This document shows, in pieces, positions 1 to 7,345 of a stretch of 12,461 nt of DNA. Source of the DNA: Methanobacteriota archaeon. Its GTDB lineage: Archaea > Thermoplasmatota > Poseidoniia > Poseidoniales > Poseidoniaceae. Numbering within the stretch: position 1 is the stretch's first letter; each line of letters starts with the position of its first letter. The translations under genes were made by a program, and so were the position numbers. The notes beneath the pieces were generated by a model. That model was not told the origin of the DNA, ran no database searches, and was given only the letters and a program-made list of their open reading frames with translations. The stretch covers positions 1 to 12,461 of the forward strand of contig JABGWN010000203.1 of NCBI GenBank assembly GCA_018645535.1. The letters are read 5' to 3'.

Positions 1-1
1 A

Positions 2-208
2 GATGAAGAAGCAAAATCGGCACTATCCCATCTTAGTTCGGATCACAGAACCTTTGTCGTACCCTTTATCCCAACGGCTGAAAATTTAGCAAAATGGGCT
101 TTTGACCAAGTAGATCCACACATTAAGAATTCATATGGAACTTCATTGAAACTCGTAGCTATGCACGTTCGTGAGACTCCAAAAAGTTGGGCAACATGGA
201 TGCCGTAA
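2..208 (+). CDS. QueD / 6-pyruvoyl-tetrahydropterin synthase family protein, C-terminal fragment
   Basis: An open frame enters from the left edge and ends with TAA at 206-208, so only the last 68 residues are visible. They contain VVPFIPTAENLAKW followed by a strand ending LKLVAMHVRETPKSW. This is the usual C-terminal half of the QueD/PTPS (T-fold) family: the P-T-x-E-N-L helix start, then the V-x-V-x-E-T strand whose Glu binds the pterin ring. Family members act on dihydroneopterin triphosphate, either in queuosine/archaeosine precursor synthesis (6-carboxy-tetrahydropterin synthase) or in pterin synthesis. The zinc-binding histidines lie upstream and cannot be checked, so QueD versus PTPS is undecided. 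The stop abuts directly the stop of the convergent methyltransferase gene (209). Family call fairly sure; exact reaction unsure. Confidence 0.8.
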   Translation, partial: DEEAKSALSHLSSDHRTFVVPFIPTAENLAKWAFDQVDPHIKNSYGTSLKLVAMHVRETPKSWATWMP

Positions 209-1048
209 CTATTCTTCTTCACGAATCACTTTACGTCTTCGAGAAGCCCGCCATTCATCATTACCTGAAGCGAAGGCAAGAGCAGTAGCAGAATCTACAA
301 GCCCACCAATCATTCTATTCGCTTCATCCCTTAGTAGGCCAGAGCGTTGTAATGCTCGAATCATAGAGTGGCTAAAGGATTTCTTTCGTTCTTCTCCACC
401 GGGGAGATTCTTGGCTATATCCATAATGGCTTTTCGAAGTACGTCTCTTTGTTCAGCGGAAATCCCACGTTTAAGCGGAACAATCGAGGGCATTGCCTCA
501 TCTTTTCCTTGATTAGAAATGACCCTTTGCCGATGCAATTCATAGGTTAATGTGTGTACAGCATGGCTTAGATTTGTTATAGGATACCCTTCCCAAGTTG
601 GAAGCGTTACTAGATAATCACAATTCAATAAATCTTCCTCGTCAAGCCCTTTTCCTTCTTCACCAAACACAAGAGCCACAGATTCGGTATGAGTTGATAC
701 TCTTTCAGAAAACTCCCATGGGTAGACGAAGTGACGCATTTGAGTTTTAGAACCAACTTCTCGCTTCCCTGAAGTTCCTACAACAACTGAACAATCGGAT
801 ACTGCTTCGTTAAAGGAAGTAAATACCTCACAATTATCAAGAATCCTTCCTGCATGTTTAGCACGATTTCTTGCTTCAATGTCATCTGGACTGCAATCAG
901 GATTAACCAGCCTCAATCGATCATAGCCATGGTTGAGAAGAGATCTGCAAACAGCCCCTAAGTTTCCTGGATGTTGTACCCCAACAAGCACAATAACAAG
1001 ATCATAGGGGGATGAGGGCAGAGGCAAGTCACTTCGATCACCCATCAT
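209..1048 (-). CDS. trmJ: TrmJ-like SPOUT tRNA/rRNA 2'-O-methyltransferase
   Basis: A 279-aa SpoU/TrmH-superfamily RNA ribose methyltransferase. Residues 22-36 carry the first SPOUT motif (QHPGNLGAVCRSL, with N29 and the conserved R35), GTSGKR is at 91-96, the second motif VALVFGEEGKGL is at 124-135, and the knot-closing LPTWEGYPITNLSHAV is at 149-164. This order and the ~160-aa catalytic core plus a C-terminal helical extension (about 195-279, rich in Arg/Lys) match the TrmJ family, which in archaea methylates C32 of tRNA using SAM. Another SpoU-type RNA target cannot be excluded. The gene is last in the ribosomal operon. Its start overlaps the stop of the upstream small gene (ATGA, 1045-1048), and a GGAGGGTGA Shine-Dalgarno element lies just upstream, so translation is probably coupled. 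The second Met (codon at 1043-1045) has better spacing to that element and may be the true start. Confidence 0.85.
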   Translation of the reverse strand: MMGDRSDLPLPSSPYDLVIVLVGVQHPGNLGAVCRSLLNHGYDRLRLVNPDCSPDDIEARNRAKHAGRILDNCEVFTSFNEAVSDCSVVVGTSGKREVGSKTQMRHFVYPWEFSERVSTHTESVALVFGEEGKGLDEEDLLNCDYLVTLPTWEGYPITNLSHAVHTLTYELHRQRVISNQGKDEAMPSIVPLKRGISAEQRDVLRKAIMDIAKNLPGGEERKKSFSHSMIRALQRSGLLRDEANRMIGGLVDSATALAFASGNDEWRASRRRKVIREEE

Positions 1049-1266
1049 TCACCCTCCAATGTATTCAGAAATTCTGCGATCCATTTTGGATTACATGCTT
1101 GATAAATAAAAAATAGAAAACCACCAGACTCACGGTCAGGCATAACAAGAGATCGGCGGCGGACATTGTGTTGATTCCTTAAATGAAGAATCAATAATTC
1201 CAGTTGATCAGTATCGTTCCCATGAACGGATACTGGTGTACGATTCCAATCAACCCAAATGGGCAC
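1045..1266 (-). CDS. uncharacterised small protein between eS17 and TrmJ
   Basis: I do not recognise this protein. There is no ATG in frame near the expected start. A GTG at 1264-1266 has a GGAG element 8 nt upstream and gives 73 aa. A TTG at 1282-1284, overlapping the eS17 stop, would give 79 aa, but no Shine-Dalgarno is visible for it. The product begins with PIWVDW, has a mid-region helix (about LELLILHLRNQ) followed by RRRSLVMPD, then a hydrophobic GGFLFFIYQAC strand and a terminal helix PKWIAEFLNTLEG. It looks like a compact soluble alpha/beta domain with a basic patch, not a membrane segment. It sits within a translation operon and overlaps the TrmJ start by 4 nt, so co-expression with ribosomal and tRNA-modification genes is likely. 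A role in translation is an inference from location only. Confidence 0.7.
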   Translation of the reverse strand: MPIWVDWNRTPVSVHGNDTDQLELLILHLRNQHNVRRRSLVMPDRESGGFLFFIYQACNPKWIAEFLNTLEGE

Positions 1267-1280
1267 AGAACCGACTCCAT

Positions 1281-1472
1281 TCAATCAGTACGACGTTGGC
1301 GGTAACGTGTAACGTAACCAGCAATCCAATTTCGTAGTTTCTTTGTACTTACGTCAGTAAGTTGAGCAACCATCAATTTGTTGTGGTCAAAATCATCAGT
1401 GAATTTCTCACCGTGTTCTTCAACAAGTCGAATAGCTCTAATTTTGATAAAACTCGGACGAATATTTCCCAT
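1281..1472 (-). CDS. rps17e: 30S ribosomal protein eS17
   Basis: A 63-aa protein beginning MGNIRPSFIK, the conserved opening of archaeal eS17. It continues with FTDDFDHNK and VSTKKLRNWIAGYVTRY, equivalent to the family's S-K-K-x-R-N-x-I-A-G-Y-V-T-R signature near the C-terminus. Length matches archaeal eS17 (about 60-67 aa; the eukaryotic C-terminal extension is absent). It is a structural component of the small subunit. The ATG lies 2 nt after the eL31 stop, and GGAGG inside the end of eL31 (about 9 nt upstream) serves as Shine-Dalgarno. Its position after eL31 is not the arrangement I would expect, since eIF6 commonly follows eL31 in euryarchaea. Confidence 0.95.
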   Translation of the reverse strand: MGNIRPSFIKIRAIRLVEEHGEKFTDDFDHNKLMVAQLTDVSTKKLRNWIAGYVTRYRQRRTD

Positions 1473-1474
1473 AT

Positions 1475-1753
1475 TTATGCCTCCACATACAATTTTACTT
1501 CAATTGGGATGTCAGGTTCGTCGTGACGAATGACAGTCAATTTGATCTTGCGCGGTGGGTTTTCAATTCCACGTTCCCAGATTTTCTCGTTAACTTCAGG
1601 ATCGATATAGATCTCTTCTTCTGGAGTTACTTTGAGATGACGAATAACTTGTTCTCTGATAATTTGAATTGCACGAGGCGCACGCTTGTAACGTGTAATG
1701 TTCCATGCATTTCTCAATGGTACGATAAGTTCGGATGTTGCTGCTCTTGCCAT
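1475..1753 (-). CDS. rpl31e: 50S ribosomal protein eL31
   Basis: A 92-aa protein matching archaeal eL31 in length and sequence. It has the opening ELIVPLRNAWN (residues 8-18), the KRAPRAIQIIREQVIRHLK helix (23-41), the V-x-I-D-P-E-V-N-x-x-I-W-x-R-G-I segment (about 48-63), PPRKIKLTVIRH, and the C-terminal strand IEVKLYVE. It is a large-subunit protein near the exit tunnel. The start is fixed by GAGGTGA 5 nt upstream of the ATG, which overlaps the eL39 stop codon region (gap 9 nt). eL39 and eL31 are adjacent, as in most archaea. Confidence 0.97.
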   Translation of the reverse strand: MARAATSELIVPLRNAWNITRYKRAPRAIQIIREQVIRHLKVTPEEEIYIDPEVNEKIWERGIENPPRKIKLTVIRHDEPDIPIEVKLYVEA

Positions 1754-1762
1754 CTTCTCACC

Positions 1763-1918
1763 TCATCGTTGTAGTTTGCTGCGGCGCCAGTGATGTCGCT
1801 TTGGGTGCGACACTGTGCCACGGTTAGTCTTGAGCATGACCCATACGGGTACACGTCGGTTTTGCTTCCCTGCCTTCATTAGGCGTATTTTCTTTGCTGC
1901 TGGTTTATTCTTTGACAT
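1763..1918 (-). CDS. rpl39e: 50S ribosomal protein eL39
   Basis: A 51-aa, very basic protein that starts MSKNKPAAKKIRLMKAGKQN and ends with RRHHWRRSKLQR-like residues (KRHHWRRSKLQR). This is the whole-length signature of eL39 (family length about 50-52), including the conserved R-V-P-V-W segment and the H-P-K-R-x-x-W-R-R tail. The frame stays open upstream to 1957, but the ATG at 1916-1918 reproduces the family N-terminus exactly and is preceded by GGGGTG about 8 nt upstream. It lines the peptide exit tunnel of the large subunit. It lies 16 nt after the PDCD5-like gene and 9 nt before eL31. Confidence 0.96.
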   Translation of the reverse strand: MSKNKPAAKKIRLMKAGKQNRRVPVWVMLKTNRGTVSHPKRHHWRRSKLQR

Positions 1919-1934
1919 GTTCGAGCACCCCTCA

Positions 1935-2294
1935 TCAGATTCGACGGATAGACGCACTACGGCGGCTCTTGGATAGGTTGGCTAGGATTCTCTTCAACTG
2001 TTCATCTGAAACAGGTACAGAGATTTTGGATTCTTGATGGAGATTGACGAGTTGTTTCTTGAGTAACTCTGCTCGGGACGGATCGACCAAAGACACATTG
2101 GTTAATCGTCCACGTGCTTCTGGAGAAAGAATTGTTCGCATAGCCGAGTCGAGAGTATTTTGCTCAATCGCTTTAGCTTGGGATTCAACTTCAGCATCTG
2201 CTTGCTGTTGAGCCTGTTGTGCTAATTGTTGCTGAAGTTCCTGTTGACGTCGTAGTCGGAACGCTTCAAGTTCTGAAGACGTATTATCAACCAT
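1935..2294 (-). CDS. PDCD5-family DNA-binding protein (TFAR19-like)
   Basis: A 119-aa protein of the PDCD5/TFAR19 family, which archaeal annotation calls a DNA-binding protein. An N-terminal Gln-rich helix (about 8-45, with QQELQQQLAQQAQQQ) leads into the conserved three-helix core. That core has LSPEARGRLTNVSLVDP (about 56-72), a LLKKQLVNLHQ helix (78-87), then VSDEQLKRILANLSK (95-109) and a basic tail. These match the family's L-x-P-E-A-R-x-R-L and D-E-Q-L-K-x-I-L motifs. The ATG at 2292-2294 is preferred. A GTG three codons upstream (2301-2303) is also possible, and neither has a strong Shine-Dalgarno. The gene sits between eS19 and eL39, the common archaeal arrangement. Its function in archaea is poorly defined: nucleic acid binding, or a chaperone-associated role as in the eukaryotic homologue. 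Confidence 0.92.
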   Translation of the reverse strand: MVDNTSSELEAFRLRRQQELQQQLAQQAQQQADAEVESQAKAIEQNTLDSAMRTILSPEARGRLTNVSLVDPSRAELLKKQLVNLHQESKISVPVSDEQLKRILANLSKSRRSASIRRI

Positions 2295-2317
2295 AGAAAC
2301 CACTCACTCACTTCCGA

Positions 2318-2812
2318 TCAGTACTTGTCTAGTCCTGGATATTCTGCTTCAACTTCCGGTCGAACTGCATGAGCAACTTCGTTCAACAGTTTATGTCCTG
2401 CTGGGGTAATAATACGGCCAGAGTAGAGTTGAGTTGGTTCTCGGTTTTCGTGTTCAATGACACGTGATGCTTGTGTAGCAACGAGTCCTGCATCTTCGAG
2501 TTGTTGAAGAATAGCACGGATTACTTTACGGGATCCAACACCAGGGGTATTTGGCTTTGAACCATTATTTTTACTACCGCCGTATTCTTGTGACAGGAGA
2601 GTTACACCGATTGGACCTTGACGAGCAATTTTTCGCAACATTGCTGCTCCACGGGTGTGCCACCAGTCGGTTTGGCTTGGAGGACGCTCACGAGAAGAGC
2701 CAGTTTTCACGACTTGAGCCCATTCTGGCATTGAAATCGATGCATGGCTCTTCAATTGTTCAGCAACAGCTGGGATTAGAAAGTTTGCAGGAACATCATA
2801 AAAGGTCGTCAT
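2318..2812 (-). CDS. rps19e: 30S ribosomal protein eS19
   Basis: A 164-aa protein beginning MTTFYDVPANFLIPAVAEQL, the standard archaeal eS19 opening. Residues 49-64 (DWWHTRGAAMLRKIAR) contain the W-W-x-x-R-x-A-S-x-L-R-like motif. Residues 67-80 (PIGVTLLSQEYGGS), RKVIRAILQQLEDAGLV (95-111) and GRIITPAGHKLLNEVA (132-147) complete the winged-helix fold. Length is slightly above the usual archaeal 145-155 because of a longer C-terminus. The frame is open to a TTG at 2827, but ATG 2810-2812 gives the family N-terminus and has GGTG about 5 nt upstream. It is first in the operon, downstream of a candidate TATA element at 2853-2860. Confidence 0.96.
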   Translation of the reverse strand: MTTFYDVPANFLIPAVAEQLKSHASISMPEWAQVVKTGSSRERPPSQTDWWHTRGAAMLRKIARQGPIGVTLLSQEYGGSKNNGSKPNTPGVGSRKVIRAILQQLEDAGLVATQASRVIEHENREPTQLYSGRIITPAGHKLLNEVAHAVRPEVEAEYPGLDKY

Positions 2813-2852
2813 GTCAACACCAAGCAACCTTCCGACTTGTCTCCCCTATTTG

Positions 2853-2860
2853 AATAAAAC
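2853..2860 (-). promoter_or_regulatory. candidate TATA box for the ribosomal operon
   Basis: On the minus strand the sequence reads GTTTTATTCAAATAG. An archaeal TATA element centred here would place transcription start around 2828-2832, giving a short leader of roughly 15-20 nt before the eS19 ATG. It is the best AT-rich candidate in the 105-bp divergent intergenic region. No BRE or mapped start is available, so this is tentative. Confidence 0.35.
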
Positions 2861-2872
2861 GGGCGATTCACT

Positions 2873-2880
2873 GGTTAAAT
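2873..2880 (+). promoter_or_regulatory. candidate TATA box for the envelope locus
   Basis: The plus strand carries GGTTAAATGA, with an AT-rich core at about 2875-2880. Start of transcription about 25 nt downstream would fall near 2902, 16 nt upstream of the ATG at 2918. It lies back-to-back with the minus-strand element at 2853-2860. Recognition is by eye only and the match to a TATA consensus is modest. Confidence 0.28.
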
Positions 2881-2917
2881 GATGAGCATATTGTCCTTTG
2901 GATGAGTACAAGTCTTC

Positions 2918-3766
2918 ATGAATCAGGCGTGTTTGGCAAGACTGATGAAGAAGGCTTTAGCACAGAATCCCAATCTATTACGGACATTGATTGGGCTTTC
3001 AGTAACACTCATTTTCATGCTCTCATACGCAGTATATGGAGCCACGGTTTCGCCAAGTTACTACATATACCAAACAGAAGCCACAAACACAGAATTCAAT
3101 GAAATCGACTTGGATAAACAGGTTATAAACAATCAAACCTACTGGACTGCAGTGGTAGAGACTGATGCTCAGAACCTAACCTGGGTAAATATGAGCGTCG
3201 AAGATTTAGCAACAGGTGCAGTCATAAAGCTATCAAATACTGCGAAATTATACAGCCATCAATTCCTGGGTGTAGAAGATGCTAAAGTAACGATTGATGG
3301 CGAAAAGGTAGACTTCAGATGCTCTGAACATTGTCAGTTTAGCGATACGATAGAAGTTGAAGCCGAAGAATCGAATATTGAATTACGCTCGCTCACATCA
3401 ACAAATCCTGCTCGAAGATCAAATGGAACTGTTTACGCTGACGACATAAAAGAAGCAGAAGAAGAAGCCCGGGGTGAAATTGAATATTTACATGGTTCGT
3501 CACAACTCCTCATCCAAATACTTGAACCAGGGAACAAATCAATTCAGCCTACAATTTACATCCAAACAGTAAACGAAGAATTTTCATCGATCGAAGTATA
3601 TTCTATCGATGCCGCCACAGAATTCCTCTGGGCGTTAGCCGCAGTAGTCGGCTGTTTCTCGATGGTACTCATTCCCTCCTTCACAGTCTATTTTGCAGCC
3701 CGTGCAAAGGATAAGAAACGAGAAGAAAAACTCATATTGGCTCAATCAGAATCCATTGACGAATAA
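2918..3766 (+). CDS. membrane protein with external domain, function unknown
   Basis: A 282-aa protein I do not recognise. A hydrophobic helix at about 22-43 (LIGLSVTLIFMLSYAVYG) is followed by a large polar region (44-235). A second hydrophobic helix (about 237-262) and a charged cytoplasmic-looking tail (AARAKDKKREEK...) close the protein. The central region is predicted external and beta-rich. It carries several N-x-S/T sequons (NQT, NLT, NMS, NGT, NKS), a close cysteine pair C135/C139 (CSEHC) that may form a disulfide, and an acidic stretch near 175-190. ATG 2918 was chosen as the longest start; ATG at 2945 (Met10) is equally possible, and neither has a strong Shine-Dalgarno. The large surface protein gene follows after 30 nt on the same strand, so the two are probably co-transcribed and may act together at the envelope. 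Confidence 0.8.
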   Translation: MNQACLARLMKKALAQNPNLLRTLIGLSVTLIFMLSYAVYGATVSPSYYIYQTEATNTEFNEIDLDKQVINNQTYWTAVVETDAQNLTWVNMSVEDLATGAVIKLSNTAKLYSHQFLGVEDAKVTIDGEKVDFRCSEHCQFSDTIEVEAEESNIELRSLTSTNPARRSNGTVYADDIKEAEEEARGEIEYLHGSSQLLIQILEPGNKSIQPTIYIQTVNEEFSSIEVYSIDAATEFLWALAAVVGCFSMVLIPSFTVYFAARAKDKKREEKLILAQSESIDE

Positions 3767-3796
3767 ATCAAATACGTCGAGGGTGAATACCAGACC

Positions 3797-6700
3797 ATGG
3801 GGCGAGGACTTACCGCGATGATTGTCCTCATTTGCTTGATGTTCCAACCACTTACAGATTCATCAATACTCACCGAAAACTCTACTTTATCCTCGCCCAA
3901 AAATTCAGGTATTGACATCACTCCAGTGGATGTTTCAATCTCTTATTCGAATTTGGCTGATGAAAATCAATTCAAGATGTTTTCTTCAAATCATCCCATA
4001 CCAAACTTCAATCGTCCAGCGGAATTATATGTCACTGATTCTGTTAATTCCACACCAATGGATATTGAAGTTACAGTTCGAAATGATGGCAGTTCAACTT
4101 CAGGAATAATCACGCTTAATCTCCTCATTCTTCACAATGAGTATGAACAATTTGAACTAGCAAATCGGTCAATTACAATGAACGGTTTAACAAGTAACGG
4201 CCAGGGTACAGCCACATTTTACAACGTGTACGTCAACTATTCAGGGAATCATACGCTCCGAATTACAACAAACCATGGTGACATTGATGACAATGTTGGA
4301 AATGATATACTTTCGAGACACTATACTGTTGCGTATTCATATTCCACGTGTACATCGCTCTTAGGATGGAACACAGGCCCGTTATGGGGTATGAGTTCAG
4401 ATGCTGCTCTGAGCATGGGCAGTTCATGCCACATCGGTCAAGGCAGCACGGGTTCCTACAGTAACAATATGCAATCATCTCTTACGACACCAGTATACGA
4501 CTTCAGTGACGCTGTATACAATCCGTTAATGACAAATGGTATGTCGTTTTTCTACACAGGTAGTGCAGATACAAATGATGAATTGAAATTATATGCGAAA
4601 AACCAAAATGGTGCTTGGGATGAATTGGCTACAATCGCTGGAACTGTCGATGCCAATCTAGGTGAATGGAGAACTATTTCTAATGCTAACATGGGACACA
4701 CAACTCCACTTATTCCAGTTAATCCCAGTCAACATCTTCATGCTAATTCTCAATTCCAATTCACATTCACGAGTGATAGTTCAGGTACAAGTAACGGATA
4801 CTGGATAGATGATATTGTCATTATTTACGATCAATCTGCTCGAGTTGAAGAATATGATTTCCAAGCGACAGGAGTTTCAACAAACGGTGCAATCCCTGGC
4901 GCATGGGGTAAAATCACGATGAATTTAGAGAATACTGGGAATATTTCGGATTCAATATCACCATCGATTCTTAATCTACCACAAGATTGGAATGTAGCAT
5001 ATTCATATCCCTCAGGAGCAGGAGTTAATCCATCAACTGGGGTGCGACTTCTCCCTGGAGAATCTAAACTCATTGATGTTAAGATTCAACCAGACATCAA
5101 TGCAACAACTGGCTTCACGCAAATGTCATTCATAGGTACGAGTATGCAGCAACCTACAGTATATGTTTCAGAACCAATGCAATTTCAGGTTGTAGCAGAT
5201 AGAATACCGTTCATACATCAACCAGATATCAAACCAAAGTGTGCTCCAGGTTCATCATGTTTATTTGAGTTAGAAATAAGTAATATTGGCCAAGCTACTG
5301 ATGTATTTGATTTGAAAGCAGAATCTAAAAATCTTGATATTGGTTGGAGCGTATCTCTAGCATTCGATCAGATTACATCTGTTAGGTTAACACCCAATCA
5401 ACCAACAAATGTTCGGTTTTTGATGACGATTCCAAGTGATGCAGTACCAGATAAGACGGGAGATTTTTGGTTTACTCTCACTGCTCAAAATGATACGAGT
5501 CGAACTATTACAGAATCTGTTACAGTACAAGCTTCAATGATTTCGATTGCTAACGTGGAATTCGTTGGGAATGAAAACGAATACATGTATATTTCAGCGG
5601 GGCAAACAATACACGTCCCTTACACAATAACAAACGATGCAACAAGGCAAGATCTTTTCGATCTATCTGTTGAAGTAAATCCCAAAGTGGGATGGATCAT
5701 TGAACCAGAACTTCGACCGTCAATAGCCATTAATCCAGGGATGTCTGCCTCATTCTACATCGCAGTAACTGCACCAAGCAACGGTCAAGCAAATGATGCC
5801 GCCCCTGCATTCAAACCAATCGTAACATCCACTCGAAGCACTACATCGTTCACAGGGGTTCAGTTTGATCGTGTACTTATTGATACAGTACATGACCTAA
5901 GTCTATCGTTAATCGATGCTGAGCAATGGCTGCGACCTGGTGCAATGAGCTCTATCCACGTTGACATAACCAATAACGGGAATGGGCCGAGTGATGCAGA
6001 ACTCAACCTACCAGATATTCCTGAAAGTTGGACTTTTATGCTGCGTCAAGATGGGTTCCTTTTAGAAACGAATTCCATTCCACTAACAGTATCCTATCTG
6101 GGGGATGACACTGCCTCTGTGGAAATTCTAATCTCAATCCCTATGAGTGAATCAGCAGGTGAATTACATGAAATCACCATAGAAGTTTCACCAAATGGTA
6201 TCGATTCGAATTCCGCAGATAATTCGATCACCCATATGATGATGACTGGAAGCGTACGATATCCGTCCTACAACAGTACAAGCAATGAAATTCATGCTAT
6301 GATAAACTCACAAGTAACACTCAATGGTACAATCACAAATATAGGAAATGCTTTGGAATCAGATATGGAAATTGGATTCGATGTGTCGGCATCACCACCT
6401 ACAGACGATATTGTTTCTTTCTTAACTGCAGGAGTAGGAGGCCCTACCACTATTCCAAATTCACCACTTACTTTCCCGATGAGTGCAGGTGATACTAAAC
6501 TCGTCATAATTGATTTGATAATTGGACCTAATGTCCCCCTCAATACAAGAATAGTAGTGACGACATACGTTGAAGGTGGACTAGACGAACAAGAAAATAT
6601 TATACGAATCGAGCATCAAAACTTGATCATGGTTGATGAGCAAAGAAAAGTCTCGCTTGAAATCTCTCAATTACCGACAACTCCGATCGAATCTGAAACT

Positions 6701-7324
6701 ACAGGTACTGAATTTTGGATTAATTTGACAAGTGAGTCAACTCAAACAGAAGATGTATCTCTCACTATCAACCACCCACAGGCTTGGCAAGTAATTTGTA
6801 ACGGGAACTTGTTCCAGCCTACAGAATCAATGAACATAAGTCTCCAATACTCCCGAGGAGAGGTTTCAGAGGAACAATACATTTGTTCAATTCATCGATT
6901 GGAAGGAACCTTGAATGGAGAACTAATTGTTTCAATGGAGACCTTTGATCAGACAATATCCTCCTCATCAACACAGAAAATAACCTACATTGCGACGGAG
7001 CAGGAAAGCGATTTCATGAATTTAGAAATGAATACACCGACTATAATTACTGGTGTCATAGCCTTAGTCATGGTAATGTTAATTTCATTAATTGTCCGTA
7101 GAAAATCTATTCCATTTGAAGAGGAAGAGAATGAAATTCAAGGACCGCCAATAACAAATGGCCCACCAGTAAGTCATACTCATACAATTCATGAACAACC
7201 GATAATGGAACCTGAAATAATTTCACCATCATTACCAGATTCTGGCCTTCCTGATGGCTGGTCTATGGAACAATGGCAGCATTATGGCCAACAGTATCTC
7301 GACAGATTAGCGAAACAGCCTTGA
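3797..7324 (+). CDS. large surface protein: signal peptide, CARDB/NEW3-like beta domains, MAM-like domain, C-terminal TM and tail motif
   Basis: An 1175-aa type I membrane protein. Residues 1-22 are a signal peptide-like segment (hydrophobic AMIVLICLMF). Residues about 60-172 resemble a CARDB domain (EVTVRNDGSS...). Residues about 185-345 form a jelly-roll/MAM-like module, with cysteines at its start and the hallmark GYWIDDIVI near its end. From about 350 to 1075 several NEW3/CARDB-like Ig-fold repeats follow, recognisable by recurring N-x-G-N / N-I-G-x-A phrases followed by 'L-x-P-G-x-S' turns (e.g. LENTGNIS, ISNIGQATD, ITNNGNGPSD, ITNIGNALE). A single TM helix spans about 1082-1100, followed by RRK and a 75-aa Pro-rich tail ending in GWSMEQWQHYGQQYL. 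GAGGGTGA, 10 nt upstream, supports the ATG. It is probably a cell-surface adhesion or scaffold protein; no enzymatic motif was seen. Ligand and partner are unknown. Confidence 0.88.
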   Translation: MGRGLTAMIVLICLMFQPLTDSSILTENSTLSSPKNSGIDITPVDVSISYSNLADENQFKMFSSNHPIPNFNRPAELYVTDSVNSTPMDIEVTVRNDGSSTSGIITLNLLILHNEYEQFELANRSITMNGLTSNGQGTATFYNVYVNYSGNHTLRITTNHGDIDDNVGNDILSRHYTVAYSYSTCTSLLGWNTGPLWGMSSDAALSMGSSCHIGQGSTGSYSNNMQSSLTTPVYDFSDAVYNPLMTNGMSFFYTGSADTNDELKLYAKNQNGAWDELATIAGTVDANLGEWRTISNANMGHTTPLIPVNPSQHLHANSQFQFTFTSDSSGTSNGYWIDDIVIIYDQSARVEEYDFQATGVSTNGAIPGAWGKITMNLENTGNISDSISPSILNLPQDWNVAYSYPSGAGVNPSTGVRLLPGESKLIDVKIQPDINATTGFTQMSFIGTSMQQPTVYVSEPMQFQVVADRIPFIHQPDIKPKCAPGSSCLFELEISNIGQATDVFDLKAESKNLDIGWSVSLAFDQITSVRLTPNQPTNVRFLMTIPSDAVPDKTGDFWFTLTAQNDTSRTITESVTVQASMISIANVEFVGNENEYMYISAGQTIHVPYTITNDATRQDLFDLSVEVNPKVGWIIEPELRPSIAINPGMSASFYIAVTAPSNGQANDAAPAFKPIVTSTRSTTSFTGVQFDRVLIDTVHDLSLSLIDAEQWLRPGAMSSIHVDITNNGNGPSDAELNLPDIPESWTFMLRQDGFLLETNSIPLTVSYLGDDTASVEILISIPMSESAGELHEITIEVSPNGIDSNSADNSITHMMMTGSVRYPSYNSTSNEIHAMINSQVTLNGTITNIGNALESDMEIGFDVSASPPTDDIVSFLTAGVGGPTTIPNSPLTFPMSAGDTKLVIIDLIIGPNVPLNTRIVVTTYVEGGLDEQENIIRIEHQNLIMVDEQRKVSLEISQLPTTPIESETTGTEFWINLTSESTQTEDVSLTINHPQAWQVICNGNLFQPTESMNISLQYSRGEVSEEQYICSIHRLEGTLNGELIVSMETFDQTISSSSTQKITYIATEQESDFMNLEMNTPTIITGVIALVMVMLISLIVRRKSIPFEEEENEIQGPPITNGPPVSHTHTIHEQPIMEPEIISPSLPDSGLPDGWSMEQWQHYGQQYLDRLAKQP
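7256..7300 (+). other. C-terminal Trp-rich cytoplasmic tail motif of the surface protein
   Basis: Residues 1154-1168 of the surface protein read GWSMEQWQHYGQQYL. They lie 54 residues beyond the TM helix, at the very C-terminus after a Pro-rich spacer. The G-W-x-x-E-Q-W-x-x-Y-G-Q-x-Y/W-L pattern is short, amphipathic and aromatic, as expected of a docking peptide or mini-domain. I believe similar tails end other large Poseidoniales membrane proteins, but that is from memory and unverified here. Confidence 0.5.
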
Positions 7325-7345
7325 CCTACCTGCCAATGACCATGC

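Noticed and set aside
171..512. Plus-strand 113-aa open frame
   Set aside because: It lies antisense to the TrmJ-like gene, whose SPOUT motifs are clear; the frame has no recognisable motif and no plausible start signal.
2180..2260. Gln-rich low-complexity tract resembling a repeat expansion
   Set aside because: It encodes the N-terminal helix of the PDCD5-like protein, where such Gln/Ala-rich coils are normal; the DNA is not a simple repeat.
3772..3779. The octamer ATACGTCG upstream of both the surface protein gene (3772-3779) and the Fe-S carrier gene (12042-12049)
   Set aside because: Two copies of an 8-mer in 12.5 kb are compatible with chance, and the distances to the start codons differ (17 versus 7 nt).
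4263..4478. Minus-strand 71-aa Cys-rich frame
   Set aside because: It is antisense to the MAM-like domain of the surface protein; its cysteines are a by-product of codon content on the other strand.
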